Shown: positions 1 to 7,980 of the stretch, in pieces
Position numbering within the stretch: position 1 is the first letter of the stretch
How the letters are laid out: each line of letters starts with the position of its first letter
Assembly (NCBI GenBank): GCA_031413815.1
Contig: JANOFU010000056.1
Span: 1-32,073 of the forward strand
From: JAGVSR01 sp031413815
Lineage (GTDB): Bacteria; Pseudomonadota; Alphaproteobacteria; Rhizobiales; Hyphomicrobiaceae
Length of the DNA: 32,073 nt
Reading direction: 5' to 3'
Program-made: the position numbers and the translations under genes
The notes under the pieces: generated by a model
Told to the model about the DNA's origin: nothing
The model's database searches: none
Seen by the model: the letters and a program-made list of their open reading frames with translations, nothing else

Positions 1-238
1 TTAAGAGGCGTCTCAACGGTGTGGACCGGGAGGCAGGTTTTATAGAAGGGCTTCACGCAAGCTCTTTTATGGAAGGCTCAGGCCGTCCACCCGGTGCAAG
101 TCCGGGTTGCGGGGAAACCGCGTAACGGGCGCTCATAGGCCCAAAATCCTGTGGCGGGGCGGCTCGCGTCGCTATCCAATACACCAGGACTACCCGAGCG
201 GCTCCGGCCGCCCCGCACCCCTCGCCTGCTTTCTCTCC
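1..238. other. Non-coding GC-rich region with hairpins, unassigned
   Basis: I find no credible gene here. On the plus strand two hairpins stand next to each other: CCCGG/CCGGG around a seven-base loop TGCAAGT (about 99-115), then TTGCGG/CCGCG (about 116-132). A third potential stem follows, GCGGGGCGGC pairing exactly with GCCGCCCCGC (about 152-216), with a further CTCG/CGAG pairing inside. This could be a structured RNA, part of a mobile element, or simply GC-rich intergenic sequence. I do not recognise an RNA family. Confidence 0.35.
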
Positions 239-270
239 GGATCGCAAGATCGCGGAGTGCGGCGGCCGTG
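239..270 (+). repeat. Direct repeat copy 1 flanking a palindromic element
   Basis: This 32-base unit recurs at 439-470 in the same orientation with four differences (28 of 32 identical), ending in the shared GTGCGGCGGCCGTG. The two copies lie about 200 bp apart and bracket the inverted-repeat element at 282-428. Confidence 0.7.
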
Positions 271-281
271 AACAAAACTCC

Positions 282-428
282 GTCATCCCGGACAAGCGAC
301 GCCCCTACGCGTCGCGCAGATGCGGGACCCAGCACAAAACTGCCGAAGGCACAAAAATCATGACGGCTTCACTGGCCTTTCTCCTGGGTCCCGGCTCTCG
401 CCGTGAAGAACGGCTCGGCCGGGATGAC
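282..428. repeat. Intergenic palindromic repeat element
   Basis: A large imperfect inverted repeat. GTCATCCCGG at 282-291 pairs with CCGGGATGAC at 419-428, and GGGACCCAG at 324-332 pairs with CTGGGTCCC at 384-392. The arms resemble dispersed, non-coding intergenic palindromes often seen in Hyphomicrobiales genomes (this comparison is from memory). No coding capacity is apparent. Both strands could form a long hairpin. Confidence 0.7.
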
Positions 429-438
429 AGAAAAATGA

Positions 439-470
439 GGATCGAGAGATCGCGAGGTGCGGCGGCCGTG
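439..470 (+). repeat. Direct repeat copy 2 flanking a palindromic element
   Basis: Second copy of the 32-base unit at 239-270, in the same orientation. It differs at two dinucleotides only. Such flanking copies could be target-site related or part of a composite repeat unit. Confidence 0.7.
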
Positions 471-562
471 GGATGAGGGTTCAGGGTGTCGGGTATCTTT
501 TGTTGCGGAGTGGCGACCGCCGAGATGAAACGTCGCTTACCCAGCACCCCACACTCTGCACC

Positions 563-1234
563 CTACTTACAAATCCGCATCATGCCATCACGGCCGTGGC
601 GCGCGAGATCAACATGGAAATGATCGCGATGATAGCTGTCAGCCTCGGGCCCCAGGACGGTTGTGAAATCTTTGCAGGCGCCATCGTGGACCGCGCGCAG
701 GAACAGCCGGTCGCGCTCGTCGCCGTACCAGCCGCCTTTGACCGTGACAGTGCGGCCATCGGCGAGGGTGAAACTCGAAATGTCGATCGCATTGGCGTAG
801 CCGTGCTCGGACAGCCGGCCACCAGCTTTATGATTGATCGGCCGGCAGGCGTAGGATGCGGCCACCTTCATCTCGACGATGGGCGAGCCGTAGTAGTACT
901 GCGCGGCGGGTTCGATGACTTTAGAGACCCAGCGCTCGACTTGCGGCACCATCGGGCACCGCAACATCGCAGCAGGGCGCAGCGAGACCCGGCCGTTGGC
1001 TGCGGCGGACATCGCGAACGGGCGAGACGTCCCACACACACTGGGTCCACCCAGCGCAGACCGGCTTTCGATATACCGGCTTTGGCGCACAACGCCCGCC
1101 GCCAAGCAGGCGCTTTCTTCATCTTCGCGCCACGGTTCGCGCTTGGCAACAAAGTTAGGCCCGCCCGTGCTGCACCCAGCGAGGGCGAGCAAAAACAGAC
1201 CAAACATACTGAATAAAACGCGACGCAACGACAT
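563..1234 (-). CDS. Extensin-like family lipoprotein (putative zinc peptidase fold)
   Basis: A 223-residue exported protein of the extensin-like C-terminal family (Pfam Extensin-like_C), common in Hyphomicrobiales. A hydrophobic leader ends in a lipobox LAGC with the lipidated Cys at residue 21, so it is probably a membrane-anchored periplasmic lipoprotein. Six further cysteines are seen, as is usual in the family. The end of the domain carries EHGYANAIDIS and HRDHFHVD, the His/Asp pattern of LAS-type zinc DD-peptidases; peptidase activity is an inference, not shown. The ATG at 1234 was chosen because the signal peptide starts there, although the frame stays open upstream. No clear Shine-Dalgarno sequence precedes it, so a GTG four codons upstream is an alternative. 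It stands alone, about 480 bp from the next gene. Confidence 0.85.
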   Translation of the reverse strand: MSLRRVLFSMFGLFLLALAGCSTGGPNFVAKREPWREDEESACLAAGVVRQSRYIESRSALGGPSVCGTSRPFAMSAAANGRVSLRPAAMLRCPMVPQVERWVSKVIEPAAQYYYGSPIVEMKVAASYACRPINHKAGGRLSEHGYANAIDISSFTLADGRTVTVKGGWYGDERDRLFLRAVHDGACKDFTTVLGPEADSYHRDHFHVDLARHGRDGMMRICK

Positions 1235-1711
1235 AAGGAGGGACACTAAGCCCGGAATGGCTAACGATCGGTGAACGCCCGGAGCGCGTTGGAAGGGTTG
1301 TGCTCTGGCTTTCCGGCCGATCTGCGCCGGGTCTGCGGCGGCCCGGCGGCGAAGGGGTGGCGCCAAACCGGCCGCTCACATTCGATTCGGATCTTGGTCT
1401 GGGAATGCGACGGCTTCCCTTATCCACATCTATTCAGGCTGCGTTGCATTCGTAGCCGGGACAATCCGCAGGTTCCGGCGTAAACTGATATCTCTGAGAC
1501 GATATGATCGGGTCCGGTTGTCTTGCCAGTGTAGCATTTGGGCAAGATGTGTGAGGAGCGTACTCCGGCCCCGCCTGTAGAGTACCGTGCGTAGAGTACA
1601 GTCTGCGTCGAGACCCCGGCGGTCCTGTCAGCGCCTCATCCGGCCCCCGGAGACCGCGCCGATCCAGTCGGGGTCTTTGCTGTGGCGAACCGGCACCGGC
1701 CTTTAGCAGTA
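1235..1711. other. Intergenic region with two dyads, no gene seen
   Basis: About 480 bp between two minus-strand genes. I see no convincing coding sequence. Two inverted repeats stand out: ATATC/GATAT at 1488-1505, and TCTTGCC/GGCAAGA at 1521-1547 with a 13-base loop. GACCCCG/CGGGGTC lie about 50 bp apart near 1611-1674. A nine-base unit GTAGAGTAC occurs twice around 1578-1599. None has a T tract typical of an intrinsic terminator. Promoter elements for the extensin-like gene presumably lie here but I could not place them. Confidence 0.5.
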
Positions 1712-2479
1712 TCATCCTTGCCAGCGCGCCAGGAACTCGATCACCGCGGCCTTGTAAGCACGATCGCCGACCGCCTTCATGTGCTCGCGGTCTGGAATTT
1801 CCAGGGCTTCGGCCCCAGGTATGAGAGCGGCCAGTTGCGCCGCAGACCCTCCGACAACATCCCGGCTTCCCACGGCGACAAGCACGGGGCACGTCAGCGT
1901 CGCCAATGCATCCGCCGTGATGGGGTCGCGCGATGACCGGATGCACGCCGCAAGCGCCTTTAAGTCGCTGTTTGTCTGCTCCGCGAACGCCCGGAATGTG
2001 CGCGCGGTGGGGTTCTTCACGTCGTCGATGTGCGCGGCTTCCAGCGCGTTTGCGATCGGACCAGTTCCCGCCATCCCGCGCACCATGTTGATGCCCAAAC
2101 CGCCGAACACGAGACTGGCGACGCAATCGGAGTGCGCCAAGGCCAGGAACGCGGCGATGCGCGCGCCCATGGAATAGCCCATGACATGGGCGCGCGGCAC
2201 ACCCAGATGAACAAGAAGCCGGTGCGTATCCTCGGCCATCAGCGGTGCGCTATACTGGTCCCGGTCGTAGAGCTTTTCACTGCGGCCATGGCCCCGGTTG
2301 TCCAATGCGATCACGCGGTAGCCCTGAGCCGTCAGATCCCTGACCCACCCGGTCGAGACCCAGTTCATATCAATGTTGGACGCAAAGCCATGAATGAGGA
2401 GAACAGGCACGCCCCTCGAATCCACCGGGTCTTCGTCGATGTAGGCAATTTCGACACCGTCAGAATTGAATGTCGTCAC
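1712..2479 (-). CDS. Alpha/beta-fold hydrolase
   Basis: A 255-residue alpha/beta hydrolase (Abhydrolase_1 type) with no signal peptide, so cytoplasmic. The oxyanion HGF is at 30-32, the nucleophile elbow GYSMG puts Ser at 103, the acid is Asp207 in GSRD and the catalytic His is 233 in DREHMKAV. The DNRGHGRS stretch at 60-67 is typical of this family. Its substrate cannot be read from sequence; esterase or haloperoxidase-like hydrolase would be generic guesses. GTG at 2479 is preferred because homologues begin close to the TTFNSDGVEIAY segment and a GAGG lies nine bases upstream. A second GTG at 2536 would add 19 residues. It is divergent from the zinc-finger gene. Confidence 0.85.
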   Translation of the reverse strand: MTTFNSDGVEIAYIDEDPVDSRGVPVLLIHGFASNIDMNWVSTGWVRDLTAQGYRVIALDNRGHGRSEKLYDRDQYSAPLMAEDTHRLLVHLGVPRAHVMGYSMGARIAAFLALAHSDCVASLVFGGLGINMVRGMAGTGPIANALEAAHIDDVKNPTARTFRAFAEQTNSDLKALAACIRSSRDPITADALATLTCPVLVAVGSRDVVGGSAAQLAALIPGAEALEIPDREHMKAVGDRAYKAAVIEFLARWQG

Positions 2480-2628
2480 GGTCCACCGCCTCAGAGGGTC
2501 ATTGTGCCAAGGGAAGTGCCAGCCTGGACGCCACACTGGCCCTTATATTCTGACACGGGCGCGCTATCTTGACGGACGGACTGCAATACTGACAAGACAC
2601 CGTTTATCGCATTTCCGGGGCACACCGC

Positions 2629-2883
2629 ATGGCCGCACACCACGTTCCGCATCTGGCAAACGACCAGGGTGCCGAAAAAATCTTCATCGGCGTCAAGGAA
2701 TTCAAATGCATGGGCGCCAGATCTCCGTTTGACCACCCGCACGTGTTCCTCGATATGGGGGCCGATAACCAAGTTTTGTGTCCCTACTGCTCGACGCTCT
2801 TTGTGCACGATCCGCGGCTTGGGGCGGCGGAGACCGATCCCAAAGGCTGCCTAGCAGACGCATCGGAAAGCGCCTCTGCCTGA
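2629..2883 (+). CDS. Zinc-finger domain protein, NDUFS6/zf-CHCC type
   Basis: An 84-residue protein with the zf-CHCC pattern: Cys27, His36 (in DHPHVFL), Cys51 and Cys54 (CPYC). This is the bacterial relative of the mitochondrial complex I accessory subunit NDUFS6 (13 kDa), which in alphaproteobacteria is associated with NADH dehydrogenase assembly. The gene is far from any nuo genes in this window, so a role in complex I is knowledge carried over from the family. The start ATG is the first in frame. The last 20 residues are low in complexity. It is followed after 34 bp by an FAD monooxygenase, possibly in the same transcript. Confidence 0.85.
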   Translation: MAAHHVPHLANDQGAEKIFIGVKEFKCMGARSPFDHPHVFLDMGADNQVLCPYCSTLFVHDPRLGAAETDPKGCLADASESASA

Positions 2884-2917
2884 TGGGCATCCAGCGTGAG
2901 AGACGGCGTGCTGCATC

Positions 2918-4171
2918 ATGACCTCTCGCACAACAGCCCAACGTGACGACGCCGCAGTTCTCGATCCGGCCCCTGCCCGCCTGGCGCCGGACCGCACCGT
3001 CTTGATCGCTGGCGGCGGCATCGGCGGGTTGGCAACAGCGCTCGCGCTGGCCAAATTGGGCCGCGCCTCGCACGTTCTGGAAAAGCGCGCTGCCTTTGAC
3101 GAAGACGGTGCAGGAATTCAAATCGGTCCCAACGGAACGCGCATACTCGCTGACCTCGGCTTGGCCGATAGCCTTGCCGATGTTGTGGCGAAGCCTGTCG
3201 CACTCCGCATCATGGACGGCACAGACGGGCGCATGATAACGCGCTTGCCGTTAGGTTCATGGATGGAAGCACGCCATGGTGCGCCCTACTGGTCTTTGCA
3301 CCGCGCCGATCTCCACGGCGCGCTCCTGGCTGCTGTCCAGCGGTCGCCGATGGTGCGATTGTCGATGGGCGCGACCGTCGAAGATGCTGCCTCGACCACG
3401 CATGGCGTCGAGATTGCAACGGCCGCTGGAAGCCAGCTCACGGGCGAGGCACTGATCGTGTCTGACGGACTATGGTCACCGTTTCGAACAACACTCTTTG
3501 ACACGGACCCGCTTGTGTTTGCCGGCAAGTGTGCCTTCCGCGCCGTTGTGCCCACAGGGAAATTACACGCAGCTCTGACACCGACAGACACGCACATCTG
3601 GCTGAGCCCTGGTGCTCATGTTGTTCACTATCCCATCCGCGCCGGACGCGAGATTGCGATTGTTGCGATTTTCCGGGATCAGGACGCGGGCCAATCGTGG
3701 GGAACTGACGTCTTGCCCGCCGCTGTCACCTCGCGCACCGCAAACTTTCCCGGGCCCTTGCGTGAGCTCTTGATGCAGCCCAAGCAGTGGCGGCGGTGGT
3801 CGCTCTATCGTGCGCCCGTGCTTGGCCCCTGGGTCAATGGACGCGTCGCTCTGTTAGGAGATGCGGCGCATCCCATTTTGCCATTCTTGGCCCAAGGCGG
3901 CGTGATGGCTTTGGAAGACGCGGTAACACTCGCACGCCACCTTGCGGCCGTCCCTCCGGATCGCGTCCCCGCAGCGCTTAGAGCCTATGAATATGCGCGC
4001 CGCTCGCGGATCACGCGTGTCATCCGCACGTCGCGTCGCAATGGTGCAGTTTATCATTTGAGCGGACTGTTGGCGGCGGCACGCAATGCGGCGCTGACCG
4101 CGCGATCCCCAGAGCGGACCATGGCGGGTTACGATTGGCTGTATGGCTGGAGGCCGCCTCAGCCAGATTAA
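2918..4171 (+). CDS. FAD-dependent monooxygenase, salicylate hydroxylase-like
   Basis: A 417-residue class A flavoprotein monooxygenase. The N-terminal Rossmann motif GGGIGGLATA (32-41) binds the ADP part of FAD. A DG motif (SDGLW, 182-186) and GDAAHP (314-319), which contacts FAD ribose, follow in the usual order. Such enzymes hydroxylate aromatic rings with NAD(P)H and oxygen; similar proteins act on salicylate, 6-hydroxynicotinate or urate-like compounds, and the substrate here is unknown. No degradation genes lie nearby. The first 24 residues before the Rossmann fold are disordered-looking. The stop codon overlaps that of the convergent trkH gene by four bases, so the two transcripts share 3' sequence. 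Confidence 0.88.
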   Translation: MTSRTTAQRDDAAVLDPAPARLAPDRTVLIAGGGIGGLATALALAKLGRASHVLEKRAAFDEDGAGIQIGPNGTRILADLGLADSLADVVAKPVALRIMDGTDGRMITRLPLGSWMEARHGAPYWSLHRADLHGALLAAVQRSPMVRLSMGATVEDAASTTHGVEIATAAGSQLTGEALIVSDGLWSPFRTTLFDTDPLVFAGKCAFRAVVPTGKLHAALTPTDTHIWLSPGAHVVHYPIRAGREIAIVAIFRDQDAGQSWGTDVLPAAVTSRTANFPGPLRELLMQPKQWRRWSLYRAPVLGPWVNGRVALLGDAAHPILPFLAQGGVMALEDAVTLARHLAAVPPDRVPAALRAYEYARRSRITRVIRTSRRNGAVYHLSGLLAAARNAALTARSPERTMAGYDWLYGWRPPQPD

Positions 4172-5613
4172 TTTCGCCAGAACTCCGGCCGGAACAGCAC
4201 CAACACCGTGAACAGTTCGAGGCGGCCCAGCATCATTTCAAACGACAGCGCCCACTTGGCTGCGGCCGGCAAACTCGAGAAGTTGCCCGCAGGCCCGACG
4301 ATCGGACCAAGCCCCGGGCCCACATTGCCCAGCGCCGTCGCTGAGGCTGACAGCGCCGTCACCAGGTCGAGACCTAGGGCCGTGAGCAGCACGGTGAACA
4401 GCCCAACAGTCGCCATGTAGATCGCCAGAAACGCGACGACCGAGAACGGCACGTCGGCCGGCAACCGGTTGCCGTTGTAGACAAGGGTCACGATCCGGTT
4501 GGGACTCATGAGATGCAAAAAATGACTGCGCGTCAATATCCCCGCGACCTGCAGCCGGTATATCTTGATGGCGCCTGACGTCGAACCTGAACACCCGCCA
4601 ACGAAAGTGAGGAGGAAAAACAAGCCGACCGCGAACGGCCCCCACAGGGTATAATCCTCGCTCGCGAAGCCAGTCGTTGTGACAATGGATGTTACGTTGA
4701 ACGCTGCGGCACGCAGGGCATCGGCAAAGGGAAGTCCGCGCGTTGCCGTCAGCCAGCCTGCGAGAATGACACTGACCGCCACCAAAAACAGGATGAACCC
4801 GCGAACCTGGGTATCGTGCCATAGAGCGAACGGTTGGCCCCGCGCGGCCTTGATGAAAACAACGAATGGCATCGCGCCCAGCGCCATAAACAGCGTGCAG
4901 GTCCATTCCAGCGACGGCGATGCAAAGTATCCAAAGCTTGCATCATGCGTTGAGAACCCACCGGTTGCCAGCGTCGTCAGCGCATGACAAATCGCGTCGA
5001 ACACCGTCATGCCGAGAACCGCGTAAACAACGGTGCACAGCAGAATCAAGCCGAGATAAACACCCGCCGTTGCCATCATCAATTCGAACGCACGCGGCAG
5101 AATTTTTTCCGACTTATCGGAGCTTTCAGTTTGAAACAATTGCATTCCGCCAACGCGCAGGAACGGCAACATGATGATCGCCATCACAATAATGCCAAGC
5201 CCGCCGATGCCGCACAACAGCGCGCGCCACAGCAGTATGCCACGAGACAGTTTGTCGAGGCCCGCGATGACGGTGGAGCCCGTCGTGGTCAGTCCAGACA
5301 TCGCCTCGAAGTAAGCGTCGGTGTAGCTCAGCCCATGCCCGGCAAAAGGAACAGCGGCGAATGCAGCGATCAGCACCCACGACACCGTGGTCAACAGGAA
5401 GCCTTCCTTGACGCCCAAGCGCGCGGGCCTGTCCTCATAGGCCACCAGCACCAGCAACCCGCCAATGAAGAAAGTGAAAACCGAAGACGCCAGAAACGTC
5501 TTCCATGCTTCATTGCCATCTGCGAGATCGACGGCCGCTGGCAGCACCATCGCAGCCGCGATCGTGCACAGCATCAGACCCAGAGAGAACAGAATGGGGC
5601 GAAGTTGTATCAA
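4168..5613 (-). CDS. trkH: TrkH-family potassium uptake transporter
   Basis: A 481-residue, highly hydrophobic membrane protein with the fourfold repeat of pore loops of TrkH/KtrB transporters. Filter-like segments are visible in order: TTTGST, TLATGGFS, VTTTGFAS and ALGNVGPG, each with the conserved glycine that lines the K+ path. It takes up K+ with a cytoplasmic TrkA partner, which is not in this window. The start is TTG at 5613, with AGGA eight to eleven bases upstream and a hydrophobic helix right after; an ATG lies 13 codons further in. Length agrees with the TrkH family. The gene is convergent with and overlaps the monooxygenase gene by four bases, and tRNA-Ser lies about 150 bp upstream. 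Confidence 0.93.
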   Translation of the reverse strand: MIQLRPILFSLGLMLCTIAAAMVLPAAVDLADGNEAWKTFLASSVFTFFIGGLLVLVAYEDRPARLGVKEGFLLTTVSWVLIAAFAAVPFAGHGLSYTDAYFEAMSGLTTTGSTVIAGLDKLSRGILLWRALLCGIGGLGIIVMAIIMLPFLRVGGMQLFQTESSDKSEKILPRAFELMMATAGVYLGLILLCTVVYAVLGMTVFDAICHALTTLATGGFSTHDASFGYFASPSLEWTCTLFMALGAMPFVVFIKAARGQPFALWHDTQVRGFILFLVAVSVILAGWLTATRGLPFADALRAAAFNVTSIVTTTGFASEDYTLWGPFAVGLFFLLTFVGGCSGSTSGAIKIYRLQVAGILTRSHFLHLMSPNRIVTLVYNGNRLPADVPFSVVAFLAIYMATVGLFTVLLTALGLDLVTALSASATALGNVGPGLGPIVGPAGNFSSLPAAAKWALSFEMMLGRLELFTVLVLFRPEFWRN

Positions 5614-5763
5614 CGTCTATTCCTGGTACCGCGGTGGGGTAGAAGAGTCGAACGGCCCCCGATTCGTGCTGCCGCGGAGCATGATCCGCGCACATGCATC
5701 TGCCAATCAGAAAGCCGGGTTCAACATGCGATTTGCGGAAACGGTGGCGTGGCAGAGGTTGCA

Positions 5764-5853
5764 TGGCGGAGAGAGTGGGATTCGAACCCACGGTAGGCTT
5801 TCACCTACACACGCGTTCCAGGCGTGCGCCTTAAACCACTCGGCCACCTCTCC
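5764..5853 (-). tRNA. tRNA-Ser (anticodon GGA)
   Basis: Read on the minus strand, the acceptor arm GGAGAGG pairs with TCTCTCC (last pair G-T). The anticodon stem CACGC/GCGTG encloses the loop CTGGAAC, giving anticodon GGA, which reads UCC and UCU serine codons. A long variable arm (GTAGG...CCTAC) marks a class II tRNA, as expected for serine. The T arm holds GTTCGAATC. A G discriminator and the CCA end are encoded. Confidence 0.97.
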
Positions 5854-5874
5854 ATCCCGTCATGCAAGCGGCGC

Positions 5875-5902
5875 AATATAGCGAAGCGCGTCCTTAGCGC
5901 AA
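5875..5902 (-). promoter_or_regulatory. Probable promoter of tRNA-Ser
   Basis: On the minus strand TTGCGC (-35) is separated by 16 bases from TATATT (-10). The -10 ends 21 bases before the 5' end of the tRNA, a normal spacing for a tRNA leader. Assigned by motif match only. Confidence 0.55.
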
Positions 5903-6047
5903 CAAGACACTCTGATGCCATGTTGGCGGTCGAAATAGTCAGGGTTTGCTGCGATTTTTCGTTGGGGTGGAACCTGGGAGGCTTGCGCCGGCTCGCGGAT
6001 CGCAGCATGAGCAGGAGGCAGCCTGAACAGTTAACGAGGAACCGGAC

Positions 6048-6362
6048 ATGGCCGCATTCAGGTTCTTGGCAGCCCTCTTTGCTCTTGTCGCCGTGATCGC
6101 GATCATTGCCGATGCGACTCCGGTCATTACAGGCGGCGGCGCCTTCTCGCCGAAAAGCGTCACACAGCACTGGATGGAGTTGTCACCGAAGACGCTAGAA
6201 TCCGCAAAAGCCTCGGTGTCGCGCTCGGCATCCCCCGCGCTATGGGAAGGACTTTCCAGTAGCATCTTGGCCATACCGACGTTCGCGGTGTTTGCCATTG
6301 CGTCCGCCATCTTCGGCTACATCGGACGACATCGCCGCCGCGTCAACGTGTTCGTCAACTGA
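6048..6362 (+). CDS. Small membrane protein of unknown function
   Basis: A 104-residue protein with an N-terminal hydrophobic helix (about 5-23) and a second near the C-terminus (about 72-92), ending in a basic RHRRR tail. The stretch between them would face the periplasm and contains WMELSPKTLES and a PALWEG motif. Similar small two-helix proteins of no known function recur in Hyphomicrobiales, as far as I recall. The start ATG follows GAGGAA with six bases between, a good ribosome binding site. The 3' end overlaps the convergent membrane-protein gene by eight bases. I do not recognise a function. Confidence 0.75.
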   Translation: MAAFRFLAALFALVAVIAIIADATPVITGGGAFSPKSVTQHWMELSPKTLESAKASVSRSASPALWEGLSSSILAIPTFAVFAIASAIFGYIGRHRRRVNVFVN

Positions 6363-7182
6363 GCGCGGGTCGAGCAAGTGCAGCCGTCTGGCCGACAGGG
6401 CTTCCGCTGGCGAAGTCCTCGACAATGCCGATGGCCATCAAGATCAGGAACACGCCGATCAATGCCATCATAAAGACGTTGTGGCTGCGATTGAGCCCTT
6501 CAATCTCTATTTCGTCGACGATGTCGTCAGCAGTGCCTGCCGCTTTCAAGCCAAGAAACTTCTGACGGACGGAGCGGCGCACATTGCCACGGTCAATCAA
6601 TGGCAAGCGGGCGCGTTCGGCGATCTTGCCCGCAATTTCCGGGTAAGGAAAAGTCGGGTCGGTATTGGCGTCACTGACATAGCCCAGCGAAATCGCCTGA
6701 CCATCTTTAAGGGTGACCCGTGCGCCCTTGAGCAGCACCGGAACCAACCTGCCGCCGTAAATTTCGCGGCGCGTTTCGACAGATTGGACCTGATCGTAGG
6801 ACACCTCATAACTCTTGTAGCGCAGCATCGGTGTCGGGCCGCGGCCCGATGGCAGTGTCATGCGGACTTTTTCCGGACCGAGTTCGACGCGCGTGCGGAT
6901 CGAAAAGATGAGCTCAATCAGAAGCAAGAACATCAGCACCGCAAAAGCGGCCGCGAGGACAAAGAGACCCCAATTGTCAGCCAGCAGTCCGTTGGACGCG
7001 CGCATGCCAATCATCATCGGCAAACTGACGAAGAACGGCAGGAGGATCAGAAACACCATGCAAAAGATGAAGGAGCGGAAAAAACTTGCGGCGTAGACCT
7101 CTTGGGGCGCCGGTGCCGCGCTTGAAACGGTCGCCGGACCGATCTCGGGAACAGCTGCTGGGGTCGCTTCGGCAATGGTCAT
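6355..7182 (-). CDS. Membrane protein of unknown function, PH-like middle region
   Basis: A 275-residue protein. After about 30 Ala/Pro-rich residues come two closely spaced transmembrane helices (about 34-60 and 72-96), a soluble region of about 130 residues, then a third helix (about 240-258). The soluble part begins with VELGPEKVRMTLPSG and has YKSYEVSYDQVQSVETR, a beta-rich pattern reminiscent of bacterial PH (YdbT-like) domains; that likeness is tentative. ATG at 7182 is preferred: GGGAG lies eight bases upstream. A GTG one codon earlier is possible. It is divergent from msrA and convergent with the small membrane protein. Confidence 0.75.
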   Translation of the reverse strand: MTIAEATPAAVPEIGPATVSSAAPAPQEVYAASFFRSFIFCMVFLILLPFFVSLPMMIGMRASNGLLADNWGLFVLAAAFAVLMFLLLIELIFSIRTRVELGPEKVRMTLPSGRGPTPMLRYKSYEVSYDQVQSVETRREIYGGRLVPVLLKGARVTLKDGQAISLGYVSDANTDPTFPYPEIAGKIAERARLPLIDRGNVRRSVRQKFLGLKAAGTADDIVDEIEIEGLNRSHNVFMMALIGVFLILMAIGIVEDFASGSPVGQTAALARPALS

Positions 7183-7296
7183 CACATAAACTCCCGGACG
7201 CTCGCGCGTATGTTACCCGGCCAATTGGAAACCGCCAGTGCCTTGTGGCAGTATCTCTATCAGGACTTCATGCAGGCCCGGCCAAAGGAGCATTTT

Positions 7297-7959
7297 ATGC
7301 TGTATGCCAGCACCAAGCAGATGATGCCGACCGCAGCCACAGCTCTCAGGGGCCGCTCTGAGGCCATCCCCACCGCTCGCGAGCACTTCGTTTTGAAGCG
7401 CCCGCTCAAGGGACCGCATCCGGACGGCTTCCAGTTGGCCATGTTCGGTATGGGTTGCTTTTGGGGCGTGGAACGTAAGTTTTGGACTTCAAGCCCCGGC
7501 ATCTGGATCACTGCGGCCGGATACGCGGGCGGCCTGACGCCCAACGCCAGCTACGATGAGGTGTGTACCGGCAAAACGGGGCACAACGAAGTCGTGTTCG
7601 TGGTGTTTGACCCCAAGGTGCTGAGCTACGCGCAATTGCTCAAAACCTTTTGGGAAGGGCACGATCCGACGCAAGTTCTGCGTCAAGGAAACGACGTTGG
7701 CACTCAGTACCGCTCGGGCGTTTACACATACTCGGCAGAACAGCAGGCCGAGGCAGAAGCTTCGCGCGACGCCTATCAGCCCCGGCTCACTGCCAGCGGC
7801 TTCAGCAAAATCGCGACCGAGATTGTGCCTGCGCCAGAGTTTTATTTTGCCGAGGATTATCACCAGCAGTACTTGGCCAAGAACCCGCAAGGATACTGCG
7901 GCGTTTCTGGCACTGGAGTGGCTTGCAGCCTGCCAACCGGCGTGACGAGCGATCTATAA
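7297..7959 (+). CDS. msrA: Peptide-methionine (S)-S-oxide reductase MsrA
   Basis: A 220-residue MsrA, which reduces the S epimer of methionine sulfoxide in oxidised proteins and free methionine using thioredoxin. The signature GMGCFWG (51-57) supplies the nucleophilic Cys54. The C-terminal GYCG and VACS place recycling cysteines at 201 and 210, like the Escherichia coli enzyme. The ATG at 7297 is chosen because AAAGGAG stands six bases upstream; an open frame continues 29 codons further up but has no such site. The length and the N-terminal lead of about 45 residues match E. coli MsrA. No msrB is seen nearby. It is convergent with mepA, 21 bp apart. Confidence 0.95.
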   Translation: MLYASTKQMMPTAATALRGRSEAIPTAREHFVLKRPLKGPHPDGFQLAMFGMGCFWGVERKFWTSSPGIWITAAGYAGGLTPNASYDEVCTGKTGHNEVVFVVFDPKVLSYAQLLKTFWEGHDPTQVLRQGNDVGTQYRSGVYTYSAEQQAEAEASRDAYQPRLTASGFSKIATEIVPAPEFYFAEDYHQQYLAKNPQGYCGVSGTGVACSLPTGVTSDL

Positions 7960-7980
7960 GCCCACGGCAATCGCTATGCG

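Noticed and set aside
95..125. tRNA fragment suggested by a 5-bp stem with seven-base loop
   Set aside because: The loop is TGCAAGT instead of TTC-type, and no matching acceptor, D or anticodon arms are present.
76..132. Cobalamin riboswitch suggested by the GGTGCAAGTCC hairpin
   Set aside because: The hairpin resembles one arm, but the conserved core around CCCCGCAACTG and the downstream box are absent, and no cobalamin gene follows.
53..295. An 80-residue open frame on the minus strand
   Set aside because: No recognisable domain or ribosome binding site; it overlaps hairpins and one direct repeat, so it is probably chance in GC-rich DNA.
473..1216. A 247-residue open frame opposite the extensin-like gene
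   Set aside because: It mirrors the reverse strand of a real gene, has no domain likeness, and such antisense frames are common in GC-rich genomes.
1611..1674. Intrinsic terminator after the alpha/beta hydrolase gene
   Set aside because: GACCCCG and CGGGGTC are about 50 bp apart and no T tract follows on the minus strand.
4984..5796. A 270-residue open frame opposite trkH and running into the tRNA
   Set aside because: Antisense to a clearly real membrane protein and overlapping tRNA-Ser; its composition is typical of a shadow frame.
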